Positions 16,169 through 23,252 of a stretch of DNA of 27,274 bases are shown here, piece by piece. Under the pieces are notes generated by a model. It ran no database searches, was not told where the DNA came from, and saw only the letters and a list, made by a program, of their open reading frames with translations. The position numbers were made by a program, and so were the translations under genes. The first letter of the stretch is position 1. Each line of letters opens with the position of its first letter. This stretch comes from Clostridium sp. (lineage in GTDB: Bacteria; Bacillota_A; Clostridia; Lachnospirales; Lachnospiraceae), in the NCBI GenBank assembly GCA_023666975.1, contig JAMPAW010000033.1:1-27274 (forward strand). The letters run 5' to 3'.

Positions 16169-16876
16169 ATGGAGAGGATAGACGGAGCGAATCCAAAGGC
16201 ACCGGAGAATGATAAGGGCGGAGGAAATAAAGGGATTTTGCGGTCTGTGCTTCTTTTGTTTGCCGGGGTTGTCCTGACGGCTTGCAGTGCAGATTTAGGC
16301 GGCGGGAGTGTGGATTCAGGAGACGGGAATGCGGATTTTAGCAGCGGGAGCGTGGATTCAGGTGGCGGGAATGCAGATGTTGGCGATGGGAATGCAGATT
16401 CCGAAGAGGAGAATATGGATTTATACACGATTCACATTGGTTCCTCGGAGCTGACATTGATTGTGCCGACTGGGGCGGAGGAGGTCAGTGCCGTAGACGG
16501 TCTGCTTACCTATAAGGAGAATGGGCTTTATATACAATACAGCGATTCCTTTTGCGGAGCAGGGGAAGACGGACTGAGCCGACTTAGGGAGAAATATGAC
16601 AGGCAGGCGGACGACGGCGCGTTAGACCTGTTAAATCCTGCGGAATGTGTGGAGCCTGTGGAAATTGAGGATATCGGATATGAGGTATTCTATTACCGGC
16701 AGGTTGTCAACAGCGGGGATATGGACTATTCCTATTATACGTTCTTTGTGAACATCGACGCAGACAATTATCTGGAAGTGGATGTACACGGCATGACAGA
16801 TGATTTTCCGAAGGAGGATGTTAGCAGCATGATCCGGCGTTTGCTGTATAAGATGCACAAAGTATGGGCGGTTTAG
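16169..16876 (+). CDS. Putative lipoprotein with Gly/Ser/Asp repeat linker
   Basis: The 235-residue protein starts 28 bases after the previous stop, with AGGGGGATAAGGGG upstream. After a long charged N-terminus (about 22 residues) comes a hydrophobic stretch (GILRSVLLLFAGVVLTAC) with lipobox LTAC, so it is probably lipid-anchored. Residues about 46-78 are 2.4 copies of a 14-residue unit (GSVDSGDGNADFSS, GSVDSGGGNADVGD, GNADS). The C-terminal 155 residues (YTIHIGSSELTLIVPTGAEEVSA through DDFPKEDVSSMIRRLLYKM) resemble one copy of the domain doubled in the preceding gene. No catalytic motif is seen. Function unknown; the order implies a shared surface role. Confidence 0.8.
   Translation: MERIDGANPKAPENDKGGGNKGILRSVLLLFAGVVLTACSADLGGGSVDSGDGNADFSSGSVDSGGGNADVGDGNADSEEENMDLYTIHIGSSELTLIVPTGAEEVSAVDGLLTYKENGLYIQYSDSFCGAGEDGLSRLREKYDRQADDGALDLLNPAECVEPVEIEDIGYEVFYYRQVVNSGDMDYSYYTFFVNIDADNYLEVDVHGMTDDFPKEDVSSMIRRLLYKMHKVWAV
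16304..16402 (+). repeat. 42-bp tandem coding repeat, about 2.4 copies
   Basis: Units begin at 16304 and 16346 and a partial one at 16388. They encode the 14-residue Gly/Ser/Asp/Asn linker of the lipoprotein. Such in-frame repeats change linker length without breaking the gene. Confidence 0.75.
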
Positions 16877-16881
16877 ATTCA

Positions 16882-16905
16882 CCAGGGCATTTTGCAATTG
16901 CCTGG
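16882..16905 (+). promoter_or_regulatory. Small hairpin before the metalloprotease gene
   Basis: CCAGG (16882-16886) pairs with CCTGG (16901-16905), with partial pairing inside (GCA/TTGC). The 14-mer GCAATTGCCTGGAT (16894-16907) recurs with one change at 14932-14945, upstream of the first gene of this run. It may be a processing or regulatory site; evidence is slight. Confidence 0.3.
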
Positions 16906-16931
16906 ATTTCGCGGTACAGAAAGAGTAAGAT

Positions 16932-18071
16932 ATGAAAAGACGGAGAATGGGAACAGGAAAACCAGTCGGGGCGGTAAAGCGGTTTCGGGCATGGGTTTTG
17001 GTTTTGGGTGTATTGGCAGTGGCGGCGATCCCTTTGTTGGCAGGACAGGATAAACAGCAAAAAGCGGTCACAAAGACGACAGAAGAAAAAAATGCACCGG
17101 GGGAGAAGCCGTGGAGCCGGGATTCCCTGCGGGAGGGAGTGGCAACCGCTATCGAATATGACAAACAGTACAGGGCATATGTTCCTTCTAAAGAAGAAGC
17201 CATGCAGGCAATCCGGGAATACGGGATACGGCAGCGGGAGAGGTATGTGAATCCCCCTGTGGAAGAAATGGAAATGCAGATGGAGAAAGATTTTGCTATA
17301 ATGGCTGTGAATCTTGGAGAAATAGAGGAGGAAACGGCAGGAGATATCCGGGATGCATTTGCTTATATGTATGCCGCTTATCCGCAGTTAAAAGGAAGCA
17401 TTACGAATGTATCCCTGGGTAATTTTGAACATCGGCAGGCGGGCAATGTGGCGGTCACGCAAAATGCAGAATTTATGATTAATGAGGAATTTGGGCGGTA
17501 TCCGTTTGTCGTCAAGTATGAAATTATTTTCAATGCCGCCAAATTTAAAAACCGGCAGAAGCTGTTAGAGGATTGTGCGTACCAGGTACAAACCGGTTAT
17601 TGGCCGGAAGGCTCGGATATTACCTCTGTGGTCGTACATGAACTGGGGCATCAACTGCTGAATGTGATTGCTATGGAGCAGTTCGGGCTCGAGGATGCCT
17701 GTTATATTACAGAGAAAAACGGGGAGGCTTACAGCCGGTATGTTACGGATTCGTTAAGCGTGAACCAGAGTGTGGCGAAGGCAGTGCTCGGCAGGGCTTA
17801 CGATATCTGGAAACAGGAGTACCACCATACCGGCATGGAGGAAGAATTTCGCGGCAGTATTTCCGGCTATGCAAAAGGGGAACAGGCAGACGGAGGGATT
17901 TCTTACGGGGAGACTGTTGCGGAGGCGGTGGCTGATGTGTATTTACATGGCGAAAAGGCGGCAGATGCCAGCCGGGCAATTGTGGATGCGGTTCATCTGT
18001 TTACAGAAGGAGTGGAAGAAAATGCGAGGAATTTGGATGAGGGTACAGGAGAGGATTATTTTTCTGAGTGA
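16932..18071 (+). CDS. Membrane-anchored HExxH metalloprotease
   Basis: The 379-residue protein has a basic N-terminus and one membrane or signal helix (about residues 20-38, AWVLVLGVLAVAAIPLLAG). The rest should be outside. The zinc motif is VVVHELGHQL with His236, Glu237 and His240. Further on, SYGETVAEAVADVYLHG supplies Glu327 or Glu331 as the likely third ligand, and ISGYAKG precedes it, the pattern seen in gluzincin-like domains of phage head-associated metalloproteases. The N-terminal half (about 60-200) is unfamiliar. I infer a peptidase acting at the cell surface, perhaps on the neighbouring lipoproteins. The ribosome site is weak (AGAAAGAG). The next gene starts inside its 3' end. 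Confidence 0.82.
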   Translation: MKRRRMGTGKPVGAVKRFRAWVLVLGVLAVAAIPLLAGQDKQQKAVTKTTEEKNAPGEKPWSRDSLREGVATAIEYDKQYRAYVPSKEEAMQAIREYGIRQRERYVNPPVEEMEMQMEKDFAIMAVNLGEIEEETAGDIRDAFAYMYAAYPQLKGSITNVSLGNFEHRQAGNVAVTQNAEFMINEEFGRYPFVVKYEIIFNAAKFKNRQKLLEDCAYQVQTGYWPEGSDITSVVVHELGHQLLNVIAMEQFGLEDACYITEKNGEAYSRYVTDSLSVNQSVAKAVLGRAYDIWKQEYHHTGMEEEFRGSISGYAKGEQADGGISYGETVAEAVADVYLHGEKAADASRAIVDAVHLFTEGVEENARNLDEGTGEDYFSE

Positions 18072-18612
18072 GAGACACCCGGCATTATACGGCTATGGCT
18101 ATCTGCTCTGTTTTGTGCTGATGGTGGCAGCGGGGGCTGCTTTGCCGGATGTTGCAAAGTCCGTTTTTTATCCGCTTGCCTTTGAAAAACAGGAAACGGG
18201 AGGAATCATCACGGAGATTGTGAAGGAGGAGGTGCGGGTGGCTTCCGGGAAGCCGAGAAAAAGCACCCTGCCTGCCACTTATTTTGAAGTGGATGGATTT
18301 CAGATTCTGGTTTCATCTTCCACCGCAGAAAAATATCAGGAGGGGGAGTGGTATGATTACTATCTGTATGAAGCTGGGGAAATGCGGATTGCCGAAAGAA
18401 AAAATTATGTTTTGGCAGGCGGAGTGGCAGGCTGTTTTCTGGAAGCGGTTATCTTTTTTGTTGGGGCAGCATTTTTGTTGACAGAGACAGGGCAAAAAGA
18501 GAAAGTGGAGAAAGAGGAAAGGAGGCGGAATAATGGGATTCTTATCATTGTTGCCGCACTTATCCTTTACTGGTGTTCAAGAACCGTTTATTATTTCATT
18601 ATGCTGCTTTGA
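18022..18612 (+). CDS. Three-span membrane protein (DUF3592-like layout)
   Basis: I chose the ATG at 18022 because AAGGAG (18007-18012) lies 9 bases upstream; ATG 18037 is an alternative. The frame is open further left, but that part lies inside the metalloprotease gene. The 196-residue product has a membrane helix near residue 20-45 (YLLCFVLMVAAGAALPDVA) and an external domain of about 65 residues (GIITEIVKEEVRVASGKP, TYFEVDGFQILVSSSTAEKYQEGEWYDYYLY). Two more helices follow (VLAGGVAGCFLEAVIFFVGAAFLL, ILIIVAALILYWC). The helix, strand domain, helix layout recalls DUF3592 proteins, but that is only a resemblance. It overlaps the protease by 50 bases, implying coupled translation. Confidence 0.75.
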   Translation: MRGIWMRVQERIIFLSERHPALYGYGYLLCFVLMVAAGAALPDVAKSVFYPLAFEKQETGGIITEIVKEEVRVASGKPRKSTLPATYFEVDGFQILVSSSTAEKYQEGEWYDYYLYEAGEMRIAERKNYVLAGGVAGCFLEAVIFFVGAAFLLTETGQKEKVEKEERRRNNGILIIVAALILYWCSRTVYYFIMLL

Positions 18613-18636
18613 CGCTGGGATAAGGAGAGAGGGAAG

Positions 18637-19173
18637 ATGACTATGGAAATGTGCATTTTTATCTGTTTTATCATCGCGGGTATTTTGCTGCTGTCTGTGG
18701 TGAGAATACAGCAGACCAAAACCCAGATTGGCGATGAGGGGCGGCAGACGGTATGGTCGGAAGGCGTGCGGATATTCGCTGGCGGCATATTGCTGTTTGC
18801 AGGCAGTGGCGCAGAAATCATTTACCGCCGGATCTTGCAAAAGTCAAATATCGACATAGACATTATCTTCTATGTTATTTTTGGCGTGGGGCTGTTGTTA
18901 GGCGGCTTAGGGTTTATCATTTTGAAACGGATTAAGCGGGAACAGCAGACAGAGCCTGTCATAACGACGTTGTCGGACTGCAGGATTGTAAACCTGAATA
19001 GCCGTTGGCCACGTTACGATATGCTGACCGGTGTCTCGGCGGAAGGGCGGCAAAACATGTTTACGATTCTGGGCAGGGACAGAAAAATGGTCGGGCAGGC
19101 GTTAAAGACGGGGAAGAAGCAACTGGTAATCCGTTATTATCAACATTCGGGGAGGATACAGGACATATCATGA
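18637..19173 (+). CDS. Three-span membrane protein
   Basis: The 178-residue protein starts at ATG 18637 after AAGGAGAGAGGG. It has three hydrophobic helices (CIFICFIIAGILLLSVV, VRIFAGGILLFAGSGAEII, IIFYVIFGVGLLLGGLGFIIL). A C-terminal cytoplasmic or external domain of about 70 residues follows (TTLSDCRIVNLNSRWPRYDM, LVIRYYQHSGRI). The C-terminal part resembles the strand-rich domain of the upstream gene in its position after or between helices. Its stop overlaps the next start as ATGA (19170-19173), a sign of translational coupling. Family not recognised. Confidence 0.8.
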   Translation: MTMEMCIFICFIIAGILLLSVVRIQQTKTQIGDEGRQTVWSEGVRIFAGGILLFAGSGAEIIYRRILQKSNIDIDIIFYVIFGVGLLLGGLGFIILKRIKREQQTEPVITTLSDCRIVNLNSRWPRYDMLTGVSAEGRQNMFTILGRDRKMVGQALKTGKKQLVIRYYQHSGRIQDIS

Positions 19174-20039
19174 ATGAGGAAAAATTAGACAATATCAAAT
19201 TATACTGCATGGTGACCGCCGTGTTTATTCTGCTGGCGGAGATTATACTGGGGGCAGGCATTTATCAGGAATATAAACACTATGGCGTGGTGCCGCAGGC
19301 GCTGCTTACCGTGTGGCTTGTTCTTTTGCTTGTCCTGCTGGTGCTGCTTGGCGTTTACTGCGCTTTAGGGGCATATTTAAAAAGAAGGCTTGGGGATTCT
19401 TATGTCGGGGATTCCCGGCTGATCCGGACGGTCTGGGGCATGCTGTTCCCGGGGCGGCAGGGTGAGGCGGAGTACAAAACGGTTCCGAGGGAGGTAGAAG
19501 ATTCCGCTCTCTGGCAGAAGATGTGTTCCGGCATCCATGTAACGTACCTCTGCCGTTTTCTGCTTTGTTTTGCTGCGGGCAGCCTGCTTACCGGATTTGG
19601 CATTTATCTGGGGAGGCGGGAGCCGGAAAATGGAGTATTGGCATTGATTCTCGGTATTATCCTCGGCGCAGTCTGCTATTTCTGGTCGGCAGTCAATCTC
19701 CGTGCCATGCGGAAACAAAACGGCAATCTGCTGCAATATGGGAAGCGGAACGGGATTGCTTTTTCCGAGTTAAATCAGGACTTTTTATCTGCGGTTTATA
19801 TGGGACACCGGATATGGCTTGGGAACAAATATCTGTTTTGCTATAACAATGCGGGAGCATGGGTGATGTCCCGTTTGGGCATCACAGACTGCCGGGTGCA
19901 TTGGATGGGAAGCAATCGGCATCTGCCATACTTTTTACTGGAGATAAAAGGGGACGGGGAGACCGTGATACAGTATGCCGTTACGCCGTTCGTGTTTTAT
20001 AAGGTCAAAAAAAGGCTGGGGGTGAAAGAAACATCATGA
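19170..20039 (+). CDS. Four-span membrane protein
   Basis: The ATG at 19170 overlaps the previous stop as ATGA; the frame extends upstream but inside the preceding gene. The 289-residue product has two N-terminal helices (LYCMVTAVFILLAEIILGAGIY, LLTVWLVLLLVLLVLLGVYCAL) and a cytoplasmic or external stretch of about 80 residues. Two more helices (YLCRFLLCFAAGSLLTGFGIYLG, VLALILGIILGAVCYFWSAV) are followed by a C-terminal domain of about 105 residues (GIAFSELNQDFLSAVYMGHRIWLGN, DGETVIQYAVTPFVFYKV). No motif suggests an enzyme. Its end overlaps the next gene as ATGA (20036-20039). Confidence 0.8.
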   Translation: MNEEKLDNIKLYCMVTAVFILLAEIILGAGIYQEYKHYGVVPQALLTVWLVLLLVLLVLLGVYCALGAYLKRRLGDSYVGDSRLIRTVWGMLFPGRQGEAEYKTVPREVEDSALWQKMCSGIHVTYLCRFLLCFAAGSLLTGFGIYLGRREPENGVLALILGIILGAVCYFWSAVNLRAMRKQNGNLLQYGKRNGIAFSELNQDFLSAVYMGHRIWLGNKYLFCYNNAGAWVMSRLGITDCRVHWMGSNRHLPYFLLEIKGDGETVIQYAVTPFVFYKVKKRLGVKETS

Positions 20040-20599
20040 AAAAATATATGCTGTTACTGCCGAGTGTGCTGTATGTCGGTTCGCTTTACCTGGGGATACT
20101 GCCTATGCTTTTTCTGGATATTTCGGAGCCTTCCTATGAAAGAACAAGTACAATGCTTTTCAGCATGATATCCATCTTCATACTGGTCACATTTATAAGC
20201 GGTATTGTTTGCAATATCCTTGCGGCAGTGCGGGCGGTGAAGCAGAAATGGAATACAAAAGAAGTACTGCGGGCAAATCTTTTGTTAAAATATCTCTATC
20301 TTCCGCTTGACCTGCTGGGGATATTCGGTTTTGTTATGGGAATAATGGGGATTTTGGTGTTAGGAAAGGACTTCAATTTTATGTCGCTGTTTCTGTTTCT
20401 GGGCATAGGCATGTGTGCGGTTTTCGGGTTTGGCGCTGCCTTTCATTCCGGCTCGATCGCAATTGCCGGAATCCTCCGGGCAAAAGCCGACAGGGTGATT
20501 GCGAAGAAGGAAGCGGTGCTGTATGGAATCGGCTCTTTTATTGTGGTTGCCGATATCGTTGTAGCGCATTTATTAAGTAGGAAAGTAAAGAAGGGGTAA
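20036..20599 (+). CDS. Multi-span membrane protein, paralogue of the next gene
   Basis: The 187-residue protein is nearly all hydrophobic, about five helices, with short loops. It begins in an ATGA overlap with the preceding gene. Segments such as LLLKYLYLPLDLLGIFGFVMG and AVLYGIGSFIVVADIVVAHLLSRK match the pattern and order of the next protein (VMVKYSLIPFFAVGGCLIVMT and VAVHGILQFFFVADVIDLMVL), so the two are paralogues. No catalytic or binding motif is seen. Function unknown. Confidence 0.8.
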   Translation: MKKYMLLLPSVLYVGSLYLGILPMLFLDISEPSYERTSTMLFSMISIFILVTFISGIVCNILAAVRAVKQKWNTKEVLRANLLLKYLYLPLDLLGIFGFVMGIMGILVLGKDFNFMSLFLFLGIGMCAVFGFGAAFHSGSIAIAGILRAKADRVIAKKEAVLYGIGSFIVVADIVVAHLLSRKVKKG

Positions 20600-20604
20600 A
20601 TTCA

Positions 20605-21285
20605 ATGGAAAAACAGATAAATAGTGCATTACAGCAGCCGGCAGTACAAATGACGGGGCAGAAGAAGGGATATCATGCTCTCTATATTACTCCGCTGCTC
20701 TATGTTTTGTCGGTGTATCTTGTACCGATTGTTTTTTATATACAGGCGATGCTGGACAGGGAAACAACATTTGGCGTGTGCGTGTTCCCTTTCCTGCTTG
20801 GAATCGCTAATATTATTGTTTCGATTAAGTACGGCAGGACGGAAAACCGCATTGCGCTGTTAAATGCCGCAGTCATGGTAAAATATTCGCTGATTCCGTT
20901 TTTTGCGGTTGGCGGCTGTCTCATTGTGATGACCTTTGTGTTTTCCTTTGTGCCGGTTCCGTTCATGATCTTTGTAGGACCGCTGCTTGCTTTCATAGAG
21001 GCGGCTGCGGGCTGGCTTGTATTGGCATTCGGTGCGCCATATGCCATTGCCTATCTGTGCGTATCGGCAAAGGAAAAAGTGAGCACAAAGAAAATGGTGG
21101 CCGTTCATGGCATTTTGCAGTTTTTCTTTGTGGCGGACGTGATTGATTTAATGGTATTGGCTTTCAAAGAACGCAGATGGAGAAAACTGACAATCGCCAT
21201 TCTCGTTCTAATAGCGGCTCTGGCATTACTGATTGTGGCCTTTATTTTGTTAGTGATTGCAAAGGCAGCTATGAATGGCGGATAA
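20605..21285 (+). CDS. Multi-span membrane protein, paralogue of the preceding gene
   Basis: The 226-residue protein starts at ATG 20605 after AAGGGG, 5 bases past the previous stop. After about 25 polar residues it has roughly six helices. It shares its core pattern with the product of 20036-20599 and adds a C-terminal helix (LTIAILVLIAALALLIVAFILLVIA). Its ribosome site and first codons are identical over 21 bases to those of the gene at 21308. Role unknown; probably an integral partner within the same envelope system. Confidence 0.8.
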   Translation: MEKQINSALQQPAVQMTGQKKGYHALYITPLLYVLSVYLVPIVFYIQAMLDRETTFGVCVFPFLLGIANIIVSIKYGRTENRIALLNAAVMVKYSLIPFFAVGGCLIVMTFVFSFVPVPFMIFVGPLLAFIEAAAGWLVLAFGAPYAIAYLCVSAKEKVSTKKMVAVHGILQFFFVADVIDLMVLAFKERRWRKLTIAILVLIAALALLIVAFILLVIAKAAMNGG

Positions 21286-21307
21286 ATGGCAGAGAGGGGT
21301 AAATTCA

Positions 21308-21736
21308 ATGGAAAAAACAGAGAGAAGATATGAAATCGGAAATACCGTATTTACGGTTTTGCAGATTGTGCTGCTGATTGGCGCAAATATCATGCATATC
21401 CTGCAGATGGAAATGGAGGCGAATGATATCTTTGCCTATCTTGTGGTCTATGTCATGCTTGACCAGTACTTTTTTGCGGAGTGCGTAAGCATTATACTGG
21501 GCGGACTGTCCTATATCAAAAAATGGAGAAAGGCGATGGTGTGGCTTGACTTATTGGGGATGGCGGCGGCAGCCGTTTTGATCGTCTGGTCGTTTATCTG
21601 GGGTGTAATGGGCGGCATAGAGGGCGCGCCGTTCCCATATGCGATTTATGTGGAGGTTTGTAGCCTTGTGTTCCTGCTTGTGAAGACAATTGTGGACGGT
21701 GTTATGGCGATAAAAGGGAGAAAGCGGAAAACGTGA
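21308..21736 (+). CDS. Small four-span membrane protein
   Basis: I chose ATG 21308 because GAGAGGGG precedes it and the region matches the start of the gene at 20605 base for base; an earlier in-frame ATG at 21275 would overlap the previous gene. The 142-residue product has about four helices (FTVLQIVLLIGANIMHIL, VVYVMLDQYFFAECVSIILGGL, WLDLLGMAAAAVLIVWSFIWG, YVEVCSLVFLLVKTIVDGVMAI) and a basic C-terminus (KGRKRKT). Not recognised as a known family. It is the last small gene before a 144-base gap. Confidence 0.78.
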   Translation: MEKTERRYEIGNTVFTVLQIVLLIGANIMHILQMEMEANDIFAYLVVYVMLDQYFFAECVSIILGGLSYIKKWRKAMVWLDLLGMAAAAVLIVWSFIWGVMGGIEGAPFPYAIYVEVCSLVFLLVKTIVDGVMAIKGRKRKT

Positions 21737-21764
21737 ATATTATGAATTTTTTCGTGATATGGTG

Positions 21765-21770
21765 TATAAT
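21765..21770 (+). promoter_or_regulatory. Possible internal promoter (-10) before the DUF6688-like gene
   Basis: TATAAT preceded by GGTG lies 111 bases before the ATG at 21881. The -35 position (21742-21747) reads ATGAAT, three of six consensus bases. The last gene may thus have its own transcript. Confidence 0.35.
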
Positions 21771-21880
21771 AGCCAATAATTGTCATTGTTTTCTTTATCC
21801 GTTGGCAGATGATTTTAATGTGACGAAAACGCAGTTTGTGGCAGAGTATTTTTATGGGCAAGGAAGGAGAAGGAATTGAA

Positions 21881-23122
21881 ATGGGAAAAATAATGGAACG
21901 GATCAAAAAGGCGCCGGTTTTCTATTCTCTGGCATTGACGGTCAGTATCAGCATGGTAGGCATGCTGTTTTTGGAGCTGCTTTCATTAACTAGCGGCTGG
22001 CTTGCAGAAGCAGTATTTAGTGGTCTTTTCGTTGGTTTATTCGTGTTTTATCCGCTTTTGCTGACCGTGATCAATCTGGCAGCGTTATTCTTTATTCCCA
22101 AAGATGTGATCTGGCAGAAAAATTTAAAAAAATTTGAATATGTGTCACTGGTTTTGGGCTTGCTCTATTTTGGCCTGCTGTTGTCCGTTATGGAGCTGTT
22201 TGATGTCATAATAGCCGCGAAATGGGACGAAGTGCTGTATAACTATCAGAAGCATCAGCCGGTGTGGACGGGGGCATGGCCGACTGTGTTTGTCCTGTGT
22301 GCGGTGGGAATCCTCGGTTATCTGGTGCTTTCCCTGTTTAAATTGGAGAAGCTGCCGCCGCTCGTTATCGTATTGTCCATGTCGGCAATGTATCTGGGCG
22401 TGTCGCAGTGCCTGCTTTGGTGCATACAGCTTTGCGAGATCAGCCCCCGCGCCGGTATCGCCTGCCTGTTTCCGTTTAACTGTATCGTGATTGTGCTGAA
22501 AACCATTCGCGGTAAAATTGCGGAGTGGAACCTGCTTGGAACAAAAGAGGAAACCCATTATGAGGAAAAGCCTGTTCTGGGTGCCTTAAACCGTAAACTG
22601 GGAAATGCTGCGTACTGGCCGGTTTTTGCTTTGGTTTTCATGCTTCCGCTGTTAGGCGTGATTCTCTGTATTCTTGTATTATGCGGGCAAAGACCGGACG
22701 ACTTGATCAAAGCGTGGACGGAAACGGCAGACTGGCGGCTGTCGCAGCAGACGGCCCCGCAAAATGCCTGGGTGGACGAACACTATTTATGCACGGTTGC
22801 GGCAGGCGGGCATGCGCAGATTGTGAAGCCGCTTCGCATGGGGGAACGCCACGGACACCGTGTGGTCGTAAACCGGCAGCTTTGTATTGCCAATGCGTTT
22901 GAACAGATATTAGAGGAACGCCTGCCGAAATTTCACCGCCTGGTGAGGCATGTATATGATACCTGCGGATTTCCCATTGCCAGGCTGATCCGGACAAAGA
23001 CCGCAGCGGATATCGTATATATCCTGATGAAACCGCTGGAATGGATCTTTCTGATTGTTCTCTATTTGTGCGATACGAAGCCGGAAAACCGGATTGCTGT
23101 GCAGTATCTGCCGCGCAGGTGA
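21881..23122 (+). CDS. Multi-span membrane protein resembling DUF6688
   Basis: The ATG at 21881 follows AAGG with 7-base spacing and gives 413 residues. About eight helices occupy the first 270 residues (for example VFYSLALTVSISMVGMLFLELLSL, YVSLVLGLLYFGLLLSVMELF, YWPVFALVFMLPLLGVILCILVLCG). A conserved-looking soluble C-terminal part follows: PDDLIKAWTETADWRLSQQ, DEHYLCTVAAGGH, VVVNRQLCIANAFEQILEER, FHRLVRHVYDTCGFPIARLI and KPLEWIFLIVLYLCDTKPENRIAVQYL. From memory this C-terminal pattern belongs to a domain of unknown function annotated DUF6688, found in Firmicutes and Bacteroidetes. Cys and His are frequent in this part. It ends the rightward run. Confidence 0.75.
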   Translation: MGKIMERIKKAPVFYSLALTVSISMVGMLFLELLSLTSGWLAEAVFSGLFVGLFVFYPLLLTVINLAALFFIPKDVIWQKNLKKFEYVSLVLGLLYFGLLLSVMELFDVIIAAKWDEVLYNYQKHQPVWTGAWPTVFVLCAVGILGYLVLSLFKLEKLPPLVIVLSMSAMYLGVSQCLLWCIQLCEISPRAGIACLFPFNCIVIVLKTIRGKIAEWNLLGTKEETHYEEKPVLGALNRKLGNAAYWPVFALVFMLPLLGVILCILVLCGQRPDDLIKAWTETADWRLSQQTAPQNAWVDEHYLCTVAAGGHAQIVKPLRMGERHGHRVVVNRQLCIANAFEQILEERLPKFHRLVRHVYDTCGFPIARLIRTKTAADIVYILMKPLEWIFLIVLYLCDTKPENRIAVQYLPRR

Positions 23123-23207
23123 GGGGAAGAAGCTTTCTTTATATAATGTATTTTTTATGTTTGTAAACATTATGTTTTGGGACATAAAATCTTTTTTGCT
23201 GTTTGCA

Positions 23208-23245
23208 GCGTTTCAGGGACTATGCTTTCGCTACCCCTGAAACGC
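23208..23245. terminator. 11-bp hairpin between convergent genes
   Basis: GCGTTTCAGGG (23208-23218) pairs with CCCTGAAACGC (23235-23245). It lies between the rightward membrane-protein run and the leftward ABC exporter and is probably used in both directions; the T tract is weak on both sides. Confidence 0.75.
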
Positions 23246-23252
23246 AGTGTTG

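Noticed and set aside
22145..22558. Leftward open frame inside the DUF6688-like gene
   Set aside because: Antisense to a membrane protein gene; the polar, His/Gln-rich product is what such antisense frames usually give.
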